The notes below the pieces were generated by a model. It searched no databases. It was not told where the DNA came from and saw nothing but the letters and a program-made list of their open reading frames with translations. A program made the translations under genes and the position numbers. Source: Sinomonas sp. P10A9 (lineage in GTDB: Bacteria > Actinomycetota > Actinomycetes > Actinomycetales > Micrococcaceae). From it: a stretch of 64,000 nt of DNA. The stretch spans positions 3,596,001 to 3,660,000 of the forward strand of contig NZ_CP163302.1 of the NCBI RefSeq assembly GCF_041022165.1, read 5' to 3'. Below, in pieces: positions 32,122 to 40,725 of this stretch (position 1 is the first letter of the stretch; each line of letters starts with the position of its first letter).

Positions 32122-34328
32122 TCCCGCTCCGCGGCCCAGGCGGCAAGGGCCGCACGGTTGCGCACGCCGAGCTTCGCTGTCGCGTGCGCGACGTGGTTCT
32201 CCACCGTCCGCTCGGAGACGCCGAGCCTTCGGGCGATCGACCCGTTCGTGTGCCCGCGCCGGACCAGCTCGGCGACCTCGAGCTCGCGCGGGGTGAGAGC
32301 GGAAGGCGAGCGCCCGCCGTCGTGCGCCCGGAGCGCGGCCGCTGCGTCGGCCATCGAGAGCCGTTCGCCCTCGCGCCACGCCGCGGCCACGGCCTCGGCA
32401 CCGGCCTCCCGCTCGGCCGCCGAGCGCACGGCGTCGATGTCGCCGAGGGTGATCACGTGGTACCGGCCACCAGCACCTTCGCGGCGGGCCGCGGACGCAG
32501 CGGCCCGCACGGCCCCGAGTGGATTCCGCCGCACTTCGATGGCCGCGAGCCGTGCGAGGGCGATGCCGAGGAGGGAGATGTCTCCGACCCGGGAGAAGTG
32601 CTCGACCGCGCCTGCCAGGTATGCCCGCGCCGAGGAATCCCGGTGAAGGTCTGACTCGGCAATGCCAAGGTAAGTGAGGATCTGGCCCTGCGACCACCCA
32701 TCACCCGCCGACTCCGAGACCTCGAGCGCCTCGAGCAGCGCCGGCACCGCCTCCGCGGGTCGACCGCCGATCACAAATGCGGTGCCGCGCGTGCTCATCG
32801 CGCGTCCCCGTCCCGGATCGTCGCCCACCGCGGTGAACGCCTCGACGGCCGCGGTCCCCGAGTCGATAGCTCCGTGGACGTCGCCGGACAGGAAGCATGA
32901 CACCGCCCCTAGGTAGTGGCTCATGGCCGCGCCGAGCGTGTTCGGCTCGAAGATCGTCAGCGCCTCTCGACTCGCGGCATGGGCCAGGTCAGTCTGCTGG
33001 TTGGCGTTGTGCAGGAGCGCCGCGGTGACGAGGCCGCCGCCCCGGACGGCGTCTGCGCGCGGGTACCTGTCCAGAAGCGCGCGGACACGGAGGAGGCCCT
33101 CGTCCTGCGCTACGCGGAACCAGAGGTCACGGCTCGACGCCATGAGGGCAAGTCCGGATGCCGGATCCGCCTCGGACGCATAGTCGAGGGCCGCACGGAG
33201 CTCCGGCAGCCTGAAGCTTGGCGTCGCGAAGCGGGACGATTCGGCGATCGTCGGGTACTGCGCCCCACCGAACTCGGCCACCATCCACGCGAGGTGCCTC
33301 CGCCGCGTGGCCGAGACCATCCCGCTCGCGTCGAGGCCCTCCCTCGCGAACTCGCGAGGGCTCTCGAGGAGCCGGAAGGTCGTGCGGCCTTCCGGGTCGG
33401 TCTCTGATTGGAGCAGGGACCGCGATACGAGATCCTCGAGATCCGTCAGCGACGCATCGACGACGGCGGCCGCCGCCCGGGCGTCGAAGGGGCTCGCGAA
33501 GACCGAGCACGCCTCGAAGACCTCCCGCTGCCGCCCGTTGAGGGCTTCAACGCTCGACGCGATGCAGGCGCGCAGACTCCGGTGGCGTGCGGGCGCCGTC
33601 GGCGGCCCGGATGCGAGCGGTTCGAAGCGGCGATCGAGCATCGGGAGCATCTCGGCCGGGGTGAGTACCGCCATGCGGGCGGCCGCGAGTTCGAGCGCGA
33701 GGGGCAGCCGGTCGAGGCGTTCGCACAGCTCGGCGGCAGCCGCGCGGGACGCCGGTGTGACGGGGAGCGCCGCGCGGACGGCAAGGGCGCGCTCCCAGAA
33801 GAGGCTCGCGGCCTCATCATCGAGCATCGGCCCCACAGGGACCACCCGTTCGCCCGCGACCCGCAGGGGCTGCCTGCTCGTGAGCAGGATGCGGCACGTG
33901 GCGGCGCCCTCGAGGAGGGCCACGACGAGCGCCGCGGTCTCGGCGAGGACGTGCTCCGCATTGTCCAGGACGAGCAGAGCCTCGCCGTCGGCGTCGAGCC
34001 ACCACAGGATGGAGCCGAGCGCCGATGTCCGCCGGGCGGCGCGAATCCCCGCGGCATTCGCCACGGCGAGCCCCACGGATCCACCGTCCGTGATGCGGGT
34101 GAGGTCCACGAAGACCGTCCGCGCGGCGGCGTCCGACCGCACGGCCTCGATCGCGAGACGCGTCTTCCCCGCCCCGCCTGGACCCGTGATGGTCACGAGT
34201 CGGCTGAGGCTGCGGGCTTCGGCGACGGCGGCGAGCTCTGCAGTACGGCCAATGAAGCTGCTCGCGGGAGCAGGTAGACGCCCAACGATCGGCACCTCGG
34301 GTGCTTCCGGCGGCGCTCCCACGTCCAT
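32103..34328 (-). CDS. STAND-type LuxR-family regulator 1 (ATPase plus LuxR HTH)
   Basis: A 741-residue signal-responsive activator. The N-terminal NTPase has FIGRTAEL then Walker A GPGGAGKT (residues 49-56) and Walker B ALLVLDNAEHVL. A helical TPR-like sensor follows, and a C-terminal LuxR DNA-binding domain (LTPRELEVAELVRRGHTNGS, SERTVENHVAHATAKLGV). The linker before the HTH carries RAHDGGRSPS, a translated copy of the dispersed repeat. ATG 34328 gives the same Walker position as its paralogue at 35718-37946 and has a promoter six bases upstream (leaderless). It is divergent from a monooxygenase. MalT-like regulators of this build bind direct repeats, which are present at three promoters here. 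Confidence 0.9.
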   Translation of the reverse strand: MDVGAPPEAPEVPIVGRLPAPASSFIGRTAELAAVAEARSLSRLVTITGPGGAGKTRLAIEAVRSDAAARTVFVDLTRITDGGSVGLAVANAAGIRAARRTSALGSILWWLDADGEALLVLDNAEHVLAETAALVVALLEGAATCRILLTSRQPLRVAGERVVPVGPMLDDEAASLFWERALAVRAALPVTPASRAAAAELCERLDRLPLALELAAARMAVLTPAEMLPMLDRRFEPLASGPPTAPARHRSLRACIASSVEALNGRQREVFEACSVFASPFDARAAAAVVDASLTDLEDLVSRSLLQSETDPEGRTTFRLLESPREFAREGLDASGMVSATRRRHLAWMVAEFGGAQYPTIAESSRFATPSFRLPELRAALDYASEADPASGLALMASSRDLWFRVAQDEGLLRVRALLDRYPRADAVRGGGLVTAALLHNANQQTDLAHAASREALTIFEPNTLGAAMSHYLGAVSCFLSGDVHGAIDSGTAAVEAFTAVGDDPGRGRAMSTRGTAFVIGGRPAEAVPALLEALEVSESAGDGWSQGQILTYLGIAESDLHRDSSARAYLAGAVEHFSRVGDISLLGIALARLAAIEVRRNPLGAVRAAASAARREGAGGRYHVITLGDIDAVRSAAEREAGAEAVAAAWREGERLSMADAAAALRAHDGGRSPSALTPRELEVAELVRRGHTNGSIARRLGVSERTVENHVAHATAKLGVRNRAALAAWAAERDHATGG
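32315..32327. repeat. Dispersed repeat core inside LuxR regulator 1
   Basis: An exact CGCCGTCGTGCGC (minus-strand GCGCACGACGGCG) encodes AHDGG in the linker just before the DNA-binding domain. The paralogous regulator at 35718-37946 has a different sequence there (LRALDAGASRGG), so the repeat probably entered after duplication. Confidence 0.6.
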
Positions 34329-34334
34329 TCCCAC

Positions 34335-34364
34335 AGTATCGGCGGGGCCGAGAACGGGTGTCCA
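34335..34364 (-). promoter_or_regulatory. Leaderless promoter of LuxR regulator 1
   Basis: On the minus strand TGGACA (34364-34359) and GATACT (34340-34335) are 18 bases apart; six bases separate the -10 from ATG 34328. There is no ribosome binding site. The layout is the same as at the paralogue (TAGACA-17-CATACT). Confidence 0.65.
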
Positions 34365-34373
34365 GTGCGCGGC

Positions 34374-34436
34374 CTGAGTACCCCCTGAGTACTTCCACCG
34401 ATGCGGCGGCCGAGCCACGAAACCTACCGTGAAGGC
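34374..34436 (+). promoter_or_regulatory. Direct-repeat activator site and promoter of monooxygenase 1
   Basis: CTGAGTAC (34374-34381) and CTGAGTAC (34385-34392) are direct repeats with 11-bp period. After 32 bases comes AAACC-TACCGT-GAAGGC, with TACCGT (34425-34430) as -10. The same architecture recurs at 37991 and 39371. No good -35 box is visible, so an activator is expected. Confidence 0.75.
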
Positions 34437-34472
34437 ACCACCGCAAGCCAATGTCATCAGGAAGGACGCGCC

Positions 34473-35696
34473 GTGGACGCCTCAGCAGATGCAGTGATCG
34501 TGGGCGGGGGGCCGACCGGACTCACCGCGGCCGTGGCCCTCACCCTCAGGGGGCGCTCGGCGACCGTCGTCGATCCGGGCGAGGACCGGAGCGTGGGTTC
34601 CCGGGCACTCGTGGTCCACGCCGGCACGCTCGCCGTGCTCGAGAAGGCCGGCTGCGCCGCACCGATTCTCAGTGAAGCGGTGCAGCTGCGTTCGATGCGC
34701 ATGAACAGCCGGCGCGGGCTGCTCACCCACAGTCCCTTCGATACCCTTCCGGGGCCTTACCCCTTCGCCGCCTCCATCCATCAGGCGCGCACCGAGGCAG
34801 CGCTCCGGCGCCGCGCCGAGGAGCTGGGCGTCCGCTTCGTGACCGCCCACGCCACCGGCGTCGATCAGGACGAGGGCGCGGCAGCAGTCGCGCTCGACGT
34901 CGGCGGGTTCCTCGAGGGCCGCGCGGTGGTCGGGGCCGATGGCATGCACAGCACGGTGCGGGAGGCTTCGGGCATCACGTTCCCGGACACGGGGGCCGCC
35001 TGGGGCGACGACGCCAACATGGTGCTCGCCGACGTCGTCGCCTCTGGTCCTGTGGACAGAGTCCACCTGAACGCTTACCCCGGCAGCGGACTGCTGGTGC
35101 TGATCCCCCTGCCGAACGGGAGGCTGCGCGTGCTCGCCAGTGTGCGCGACGGCGAGCGGGCCGAGGACCTCTCGGCCATCCAGGAGCTCATCGACTCACG
35201 CGGCCCTCTCCCGCGTCGCGGATCTTCCGGCCGGATCATCGTCGACGAGCTCGAATGGGCCTCGCGGTTCCACTTCCGGCACCATCTTGCGGAGGGGTTC
35301 AGGGTGGGACGTGTGCTTCTCGCCGGAGACGCGGGCCACGTCCACAGCCCGGTCGGGGGCCAGGGGATGAATCTCGGGATACGCGACGGCTGGTACCTCG
35401 CCGAAGCGATCGATGCATCGCTGCAGGCCGACGAGGCCGGGGAGCGCGAGCGGGCGAGCGCCCTTCTGGACGCCTACGCGACGAACCGGCGTGCAGCAGC
35501 CCAAGGCGTCATCGCGGCAACTGGCCGGATGCACCGCATGCTCTTCGCACCCCCGCCCGTCCGGCCTCTTCGGAACCTCGCCATGCGCATCACCGCCCGG
35601 ACGCCCGCCCCGGCCCGCCAGGCGCTCGGCCTGTCCGGGCTCCTGGACCGCGGGCCGCAGCTCCTGAGCCGTGCTTCATCGCCAACTGGAGTGTGA
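34473..35696 (+). CDS. FAD-dependent aromatic monooxygenase 1 (PHBH-fold)
   Basis: Group A flavoprotein hydroxylase of 407 residues that uses NAD(P)H and O2 to hydroxylate an aromatic or polyketide-like compound. The FAD motifs are VIVGGGPTGLTAAVALTLRG (GxGxxG at 11-16), GRAVVGADGMHSTVREASG (DG motif) and VLLAGDAGHVHSPVGGQGMN (GD motif). There is no C-terminal thioredoxin-like domain, so it is the short class. The start is GTG 34473 after AGGAAGGA. It is divergent from LuxR regulator 1 and a paralogue of the enzyme at 38100-39356. The substrate is unknown. Tetracycline- or rifampicin-inactivating enzymes belong to this fold, so detoxification is one option. Confidence 0.88.
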   Translation: MDASADAVIVGGGPTGLTAAVALTLRGRSATVVDPGEDRSVGSRALVVHAGTLAVLEKAGCAAPILSEAVQLRSMRMNSRRGLLTHSPFDTLPGPYPFAASIHQARTEAALRRRAEELGVRFVTAHATGVDQDEGAAAVALDVGGFLEGRAVVGADGMHSTVREASGITFPDTGAAWGDDANMVLADVVASGPVDRVHLNAYPGSGLLVLIPLPNGRLRVLASVRDGERAEDLSAIQELIDSRGPLPRRGSSGRIIVDELEWASRFHFRHHLAEGFRVGRVLLAGDAGHVHSPVGGQGMNLGIRDGWYLAEAIDASLQADEAGERERASALLDAYATNRRAAAQGVIAATGRMHRMLFAPPPVRPLRNLAMRITARTPAPARQALGLSGLLDRGPQLLSRASSPTGV

Positions 35697-35717
35697 AGCC
35701 GCTCTTTCGAACCACCC

Positions 35718-37946
35718 TCAGCCCCCGACCGGGTGGTCGGCTGCCCAGCCAGCCAAGGCCACCCGGTTGCGGATCCCCAGCTTCGCCGTAGCGTGCGCGA
35801 CGTGGCTCTCCACGGTCCTCTCCGAGATCCCGAGGCGCCGAGCGATCGACGCGTTCGTGTGGCCCCGCCGCACCATCTCTGCGACCTCGAGCTCGCGCGC
35901 GGTGAGCAGCCCGCCACGGGAGGCGCCGGCGTCGAGCGCCCGCAGTCCGGCAGCCGCATCGGCGAAGGTGATCCGCTCGCCCTCGTCCCAGGCCTGCCGT
36001 GCCGGGCCCTCCCCGATGAGTGCGGCCGCGGCCGTCCTGACCCCCGCGATGTCGGCGAGGGTCCGGGCGTCGTATCGTCCGCTGCCGCCCTGGCGTCTGG
36101 CAGCAGAGGCTGCCGCGCGGACCGCCGCCGCGGGCGCTCTGCGGACGTCGAGGGCTGCGAGCTGAGCGAGGGCGCTGCCATAGACGACGACATCGCCGAT
36201 CACACCGAAGCGGTCGAGCGCCGCGAGCAGCTTCGCGCGAGCCGACGCGGTGCGGCCGAGCGCGTGCTCCGCCATCCCCCAGTGGGTCAGGATCTGGCCC
36301 TGTCCCCACACGTCGCCAGCCTTGGCGGCGAGTTCGAGGGCGCTCGCGAACCCTGCGACAGCTTCCTCCGCCTTGCCCGCAAACAGGGCAGCGGCGCTGA
36401 GGATTCCGCGCGCGCGTGCCTGCCCGGCCTCATCCCCGACGGCGGCGAAGGCCTCGAGGGCACGCCGAGCGGCCGCCTCCGCCCGCTCGGCCTCCCCAGC
36501 GTAGGCGAGCCCAGCAGCACGGAAGATCTCGACAGCGCCGGCCGCTTCCGTGTGCGCGTCGAGGATATCGAGGGCCTCCGCGGACCGAGTGCGCATCGAC
36601 TCCGCGTCCTGTCTCACGAGGCTCAAGCAGGTCGCCGCGACGAGACCCCCGGCGCGGACCTCGTCCGGGGCCCGGTAGGCATCGAGGAACGCGTCAACCC
36701 GGGCCGCGCCCTCGTCCGCCGCCACGAGGCGCCACAGTTCCTCGGTCGAGGCCATGAGGCGGAGTCCGGCAGCGGGGTCTGCCCGGAGGGCGAAGTCGAG
36801 GGCGGCGCGGAGATCCGGGAGGGCATCGTCGCGGTGCGAGGCTCGGAGGCGGTCCGCGACGCTCGGGAACCCTTCCCCGCCGAGTTCCTGCACCATCCAC
36901 GCGAGATGGGCCTCCCGCACGGCGTCGAGGCGCCCGGCCGCCGCGAGCGACTCTGTCGCGTACTCGCGCAGCGTCCCGAGCATCCGGAAGATCGTCCGTC
37001 CCGCCGGCTCGGAGGACGCCTGGAGGAGGGACCGGGACACGAGGTCCTCCAGGTCTCCGAGCGAGGCGTGCGCGACGACGGCCGCGGCCCTCGCGCTGAA
37101 CGGCCCCGCGAAGATCCCGCACGCCTCGAACACCTCGCGCCCACGCCCGTCGAGGGCACCGACGCTCCCCTCGATGGTGGCGCGGAGGCTGCGATGGCGA
37201 GCGGGCGCCGTCGTGGGTCCCTCACCGAGGGCGTCGATGCCCCGTTCAAGCTCCGCGAGGAGTTCGGCCGGGGCCATGACCAGCGAGCGGGCCGCGGCGA
37301 GCTCGATGGCGAGCGGCAGCCTGTCGATGCGCTCGCACAGCTCGCGGGCGGACGCCCGGGAGGCGGGCGAGTCGGGCAGCGATGAGCGCACGGCGAGGGC
37401 CCTCTCCCAGAAGAGTGCCTCGACATCCTCGGCGGACATCGGCCCGACGCTGATCACGCGCTCCCCCGCGACATTCAGGGGCCGCCGACTGGTGGCCAGG
37501 ATGCGTGCGGCGGCGGTGCCTTCAACGAGCTCAGAGGCCAGGCGGGCGGCCTCGCCCAACATACTCTCCGCGTTGTCCAGGACGACGATGGACTCGCCCC
37601 CGAGGTCGAGCCACCACACTACGGCGGCAACTGCCTCCGTCGAAGTGATCCCTCGGAGGCCAGCCGCCTCCGCAACGGCTGGCGCTAGGGGCGCCCCGGC
37701 GGGCAGGCCCGACAGGTCGGCGAACGCGATGCGCTCCGGCGGCGGCGGGTCGCGCCGCAGGGACTCGAGCAGGATCCTCGTCTTGCCGGCCCCGCCCGGG
37801 CCTACGAGGGTCACGACCCGGGTCGCATCGCGGGCTCGGGCTAGGGCGTCAAGCTCCTCGGCCCGACCGATGAAACTGCTCGCGGGAACCGGAATCCGCG
37901 CAGCGAGCGCGGTCATGGCGGCCGACGTCGTATTCCGCGTGGCCAT
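35718..37946 (-). CDS. STAND-type LuxR-family regulator 2 (paralogue)
   Basis: A 742-residue paralogue of the regulator at 32103-34328 with identical layout: FIGRAEEL, Walker A GPGGAGKT at residues 49-56, Walker B SIVVLDNAESML, helical sensor, and LuxR domain (LTARELEVAEMVRRGHTNAS, SERTVESHVAHATAKLGI). The DNA-contacting helices differ from those of regulator 1 at few positions, so both may bind the same kind of site. The sensor middles differ more, which suggests different signals. The promoter TAGACA-17-CATACT lies six bases before the ATG (leaderless). It is divergent from monooxygenase 2 and convergent with monooxygenase 1. Confidence 0.9.
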   Translation of the reverse strand: MATRNTTSAAMTALAARIPVPASSFIGRAEELDALARARDATRVVTLVGPGGAGKTRILLESLRRDPPPPERIAFADLSGLPAGAPLAPAVAEAAGLRGITSTEAVAAVVWWLDLGGESIVVLDNAESMLGEAARLASELVEGTAAARILATSRRPLNVAGERVISVGPMSAEDVEALFWERALAVRSSLPDSPASRASARELCERIDRLPLAIELAAARSLVMAPAELLAELERGIDALGEGPTTAPARHRSLRATIEGSVGALDGRGREVFEACGIFAGPFSARAAAVVAHASLGDLEDLVSRSLLQASSEPAGRTIFRMLGTLREYATESLAAAGRLDAVREAHLAWMVQELGGEGFPSVADRLRASHRDDALPDLRAALDFALRADPAAGLRLMASTEELWRLVAADEGAARVDAFLDAYRAPDEVRAGGLVAATCLSLVRQDAESMRTRSAEALDILDAHTEAAGAVEIFRAAGLAYAGEAERAEAAARRALEAFAAVGDEAGQARARGILSAAALFAGKAEEAVAGFASALELAAKAGDVWGQGQILTHWGMAEHALGRTASARAKLLAALDRFGVIGDVVVYGSALAQLAALDVRRAPAAAVRAAASAARRQGGSGRYDARTLADIAGVRTAAAALIGEGPARQAWDEGERITFADAAAGLRALDAGASRGGLLTARELEVAEMVRRGHTNASIARRLGISERTVESHVAHATAKLGIRNRVALAGWAADHPVGG

Positions 37947-37952
37947 GCGCCC

Positions 37953-37981
37953 AGTATGTGCGCACCCTCATGCAGTGTCTA
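37953..37981 (-). promoter_or_regulatory. Leaderless promoter of LuxR regulator 2
   Basis: On the minus strand TAGACA (37981-37976) and CATACT (37958-37953) are 17 bases apart, and six bases separate the -10 from ATG 37946. It is the best -35/-10 pair in the region. Confidence 0.7.
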
Positions 37982-37990
37982 GGCGGGCGT

Positions 37991-38054
37991 CTCCGTACCG
38001 GCTCCGTAGTTCTGCGGATGTTGCGGTCGGCCCCGAAACCTACCGTGAAGGCGA
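37991..38054 (+). promoter_or_regulatory. Direct-repeat activator site and promoter of monooxygenase 2
   Basis: CTCCGTAC (37991-37998) and CTCCGTAG (38002-38009) at 11-bp period are followed after 31 bases by the -10 TACCGT (38041-38046) within AAACCTACCGTGAAGGCGA. The block TAGTTCTGCGGATGTTGCG (38008-38026) between them is shared with the third promoter. Confidence 0.78.
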
Positions 38055-38099
38055 AGGGTCGGAGGGTCTGCAACCCTCGCCAGAGGAAGGGAGCCAGTC

Positions 38100-39356
38100 A
38101 TGAATGCTCAGCCAGACGCAGATGTCGTGGTTGTGGGCGGCGGGCCCGCGGGGCTCGCGGCCGCCGTGGGGGTTGCGCTTATGGGGCGCACGGCGATCGT
38201 CGTCGATTCTGGTGGCGATCGTGGACCTGGTGGACGCGCGGTCATGATGCACAGCGGCACCCTCCGGGTGCTTTCAACAATGGGCTGTGCCGACGCCATC
38301 GTGGCCGAGGCTGCGACGATCGACAGCATGGAGACGCGGACGCCTCGGCACGTGCTGACCACGGCGCGCTTCACTGCGCTGCCCGGCCCCTACCCGTTTG
38401 CCGTGACCCTTCTGCAGGCTCGGACCGAGGCCATCCTCCGAGCGCGCGCCCAGGAGCTCGGCGTGCGCCTCGTCACGGACCGCGCCATGGGCGTGGTGCA
38501 GGACCATCGCGGCTCGGCTGCCCTGCTCGAGGGCGGAGCGTCTCTTGGCGGGCGGTATCTCGTCGGCGCAGACGGAATGCACGGCACAGTACGCAGAGCC
38601 GCGGGGATCTCGTACCCCGATACCGGCGCATCCAGCGGAGATGCAGAGAACTTGACGCTCGCGGACGTCGTGGCCCCCGGATACGAGCTGCGCGATCGAG
38701 CGATCATCCTCACGGGCCCGGGCGGCATGCTTGCCCTCGTACCGCTTCCTCAGGGCAGGCTCCGAGTGGTCGCGAACCTCCCGGAGGGTCACACAGCTCC
38801 CACTGCCGACTCCATCCAGAGTCTTATCGATACCCGGTGGTCACCGCGTCGTTCGGACCGTCCCCAGATCAGCGTCGATGAGGTTGTCGCTTCTACCCAC
38901 CTCCGGATCCGGCATCACCTCGCCGACCGGTTCCGGGCGAACCGTGTGCTGCTCGCGGGGGACGCTGGTCACGTCCACAGCACCGCGGGCGGCCAGGGCA
39001 TGAATCTCGGGATCCGCGACGGATGGTATCTCGCCCGCGCAATTGCAGGCGCTCTCGATGCCGAGGAAGCCGCGCAGCCCGACAAGGCTGACGCGCTCCT
39101 CGACTCGTACGCCTCGAACCGTCGCGCAGTCGCGGCGCGGGTCATCGACGTCACGAATCGCATCAGTCGGATCATGTTCCCTCCCGCGCCGTTCCGACCG
39201 CTGGTCTACCTGGGCGTGCGTCTCGCGGAACGTTTCGGTGCGGGCGAGCGCCAGGCACTCGCACTCTCAGGTCTCCTGGATACCGGCCCCGACATGCTCC
39301 GCAGCTCCTCCCAGCACCTGCTGGCTGAGCCGTCAGGCCAGCGCGGGCTGGCCTGA
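38100..39356 (+). CDS. FAD-dependent aromatic monooxygenase 2 (PHBH-fold, paralogue)
   Basis: Paralogue of the enzyme at 34473-35696, 418 residues. FAD motifs: VVVVGGGPAGLAAAVGVALM (GxGxxG at 13-18), GRYLVGADGMHGTVRRAAG and VLLAGDAGHVHSTAGGQGMN. It has a proline-, arginine- and leucine-rich C-terminal part like monooxygenase 1 (FPPAPFRPL versus FAPPPVRPL). AGGAAGGGAG precedes the ATG. Its last codons (EPSGQRGLA) are encoded by the left arm of a terminator hairpin. It shares the promoter layout of monooxygenase 1 and the cupin operon, so the three are probably induced together. Confidence 0.88.
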   Translation: MNAQPDADVVVVGGGPAGLAAAVGVALMGRTAIVVDSGGDRGPGGRAVMMHSGTLRVLSTMGCADAIVAEAATIDSMETRTPRHVLTTARFTALPGPYPFAVTLLQARTEAILRARAQELGVRLVTDRAMGVVQDHRGSAALLEGGASLGGRYLVGADGMHGTVRRAAGISYPDTGASSGDAENLTLADVVAPGYELRDRAIILTGPGGMLALVPLPQGRLRVVANLPEGHTAPTADSIQSLIDTRWSPRRSDRPQISVDEVVASTHLRIRHHLADRFRANRVLLAGDAGHVHSTAGGQGMNLGIRDGWYLARAIAGALDAEEAAQPDKADALLDSYASNRRAVAARVIDVTNRISRIMFPPAPFRPLVYLGVRLAERFGAGERQALALSGLLDTGPDMLRSSSQHLLAEPSGQRGLA

Positions 39357-39362
39357 CGGCTC
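39327..39362. terminator. Hairpin at the 3' end of monooxygenase 2
   Basis: GAGCCGTCAGGCCAGC and GCTGGCCTGACGGCTC form a 16-bp stem with a four-base loop. It overlaps the last codons and the stop. The same stem sequence recurs at 40726-40763, so the cupin-hydrolase operon is bracketed by two copies of it. Confidence 0.7.
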
Positions 39363-39370
39363 CGTTGCGG

Positions 39371-39434
39371 CTCAGTAGCGGCTCAGTAGTTCTGCGGATG
39401 TTGCGAACGCCGCCCAAACCTACCGTGAAGGTGA
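39371..39434 (+). promoter_or_regulatory. Direct-repeat activator site and promoter of the cupin-hydrolase operon
   Basis: CTCAGTAG (39371-39378) and CTCAGTAG (39382-39389) at 11-bp period, then the shared TAGTTCTGCGGATGTTGCG block (39387-39405), then TACCGT (39421-39426) 31 bases after the second repeat. There is no divergent regulator here, so it must depend on the LuxR proteins upstream. Confidence 0.78.
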
Positions 39435-39481
39435 AAAGAACCGGCGGACCTGGAGCCCGCCACGCATGAAAGGAGCCGGTC

Positions 39482-39838
39482 ATGCCAAGCGCACGCAAGG
39501 AAACCGCGCCCGTCACCATTGACACCCCTGCCTACGCCGCCCGTCTGGTCGAGCTCGGCGGGTTTACCGTCGCCTATGAAACGATCCGCATCCAGCACGA
39601 CGCTGCGCCCTTCTTCAAGGGGCTCCCCGACGATCGATGCCCGTGCCCGCACTGGGGTCTGGTCGTGGCTGGCCAGCTGACTCTCCACTACTCCGACCAC
39701 GACGAGACCATCGAGGCGGGCGAGACGTACTACGCCCCTGCAGGTCACCTACCGTCGAGCCTAGCCGGCACCGAGCTGATCACCTTCAGCCCGACCGACC
39801 AGATCAACGAAGTCAATGCCGTACTCGCCGCCAACTAG
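39482..39838 (+). CDS. Cupin-domain protein
   Basis: A 118-residue single-domain cupin (PCPHWGLVVAGQLTLHYSDH and GETYYAPAGHLPSSL match the two cupin motifs, with His residues that could bind a metal). Small cupins of this kind are often sensors, isomerases or dioxygenases. AAAGGAG lies before the ATG. It is the first gene of a two-gene operon with the hydrolase 27 bases downstream, driven by the third copy of the direct-repeat promoter. It probably acts on the same pathway as the two monooxygenases; the reaction is unknown. Confidence 0.82.
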   Translation: MPSARKETAPVTIDTPAYAARLVELGGFTVAYETIRIQHDAAPFFKGLPDDRCPCPHWGLVVAGQLTLHYSDHDETIEAGETYYAPAGHLPSSLAGTELITFSPTDQINEVNAVLAAN

Positions 39839-39865
39839 CTCGGGCGAACGACTGAGGAGGTCGCG

Positions 39866-40645
39866 ATGTACGCCACGAAACCCGACGGCACGATGCTGGT
39901 CTACGAGGAACATGGAGCGGGTGAGCCGGCGATGGTGTTCGTCCACAGCCTGGGCGTCCCCAACCATTACCGACACCAGATCGATCACTTCGCGCCGCGG
40001 CACCGCATCATCGCGCCGACTCTGGCGGGCTTCGGCGCGAGCACGGCTCCCGTGCAACGCGACCTCACCTTTGCACAGTGGGCCGAGGATCTCGCCTGGC
40101 TGTGCGAGCAGCTCGACCTCCGCGCCGCGGTAATCGTCGGGCACAGCATGAGCGGCGCGATTGCCCTCGAACTCGCCGCCACACACCCCGGGCTGGTTGG
40201 CGCGGTGGTGCTCCTCGACCCCGTGCCGGTAGCCCCCCTCCCGGCCTTCCGCCAGGGCATCGGCGGGCTCGCCCAAGCGTTGGGCGGGCCGAACTACCGT
40301 GACGCCCTACGCGACTTTGCCGAGGCCCGCATGTTCCGAGAAACCGACGACTCGGCCTTGCGATCACAACTGGTCGAGGACATGTGCGCGGTACCGCAGC
40401 ACGTGCTCGTCGGTGTCTTCGCCGGCCTCCTTGCCTGGGACGGCGAAGAGGTCGCGGGACATGTGAAGGCGCCGATCCTGCAGATCGTGCAAGGCGGCGG
40501 CATGCCGGTGGACGTGGCCCGCATCCAAGCGGTCCTCCCCGACCTTGAATTCGGTCAGACCGTCGGCGCCGGACACTGGGCCCACCTCATCGTTCCCGAT
40601 CAGGTGAACTCGATGATCGAGCGCTTCCTTGCTGTACACCTGTAG
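39866..40645 (+). CDS. Alpha/beta hydrolase
   Basis: A 259-residue alpha/beta-hydrolase. The nucleophile elbow is GHSMSG (Ser near 92) and the catalytic His is in VGAGHWAHL near the C-terminus; the acid is probably Asp in the loop before GGGMPVDVAR. It most resembles ester or lactone hydrolases of aromatic degradation (3-oxoadipate enol-lactonase type) and carbon-carbon hydrolases. GAGGAGG precedes the ATG. It follows the cupin gene in the same operon. Hydrolysis of a monooxygenase product is the natural guess. Confidence 0.87.
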   Translation: MYATKPDGTMLVYEEHGAGEPAMVFVHSLGVPNHYRHQIDHFAPRHRIIAPTLAGFGASTAPVQRDLTFAQWAEDLAWLCEQLDLRAAVIVGHSMSGAIALELAATHPGLVGAVVLLDPVPVAPLPAFRQGIGGLAQALGGPNYRDALRDFAEARMFRETDDSALRSQLVEDMCAVPQHVLVGVFAGLLAWDGEEVAGHVKAPILQIVQGGGMPVDVARIQAVLPDLEFGQTVGAGHWAHLIVPDQVNSMIERFLAVHL

Positions 40646-40725
40646 ACCGATTCGTGAGCCGTTGAGGCGGTACACCGCGGAACGCGGATGCTCCGCGGAT
40701 CCTTTCTCCCACGGAAACAGCGGGA

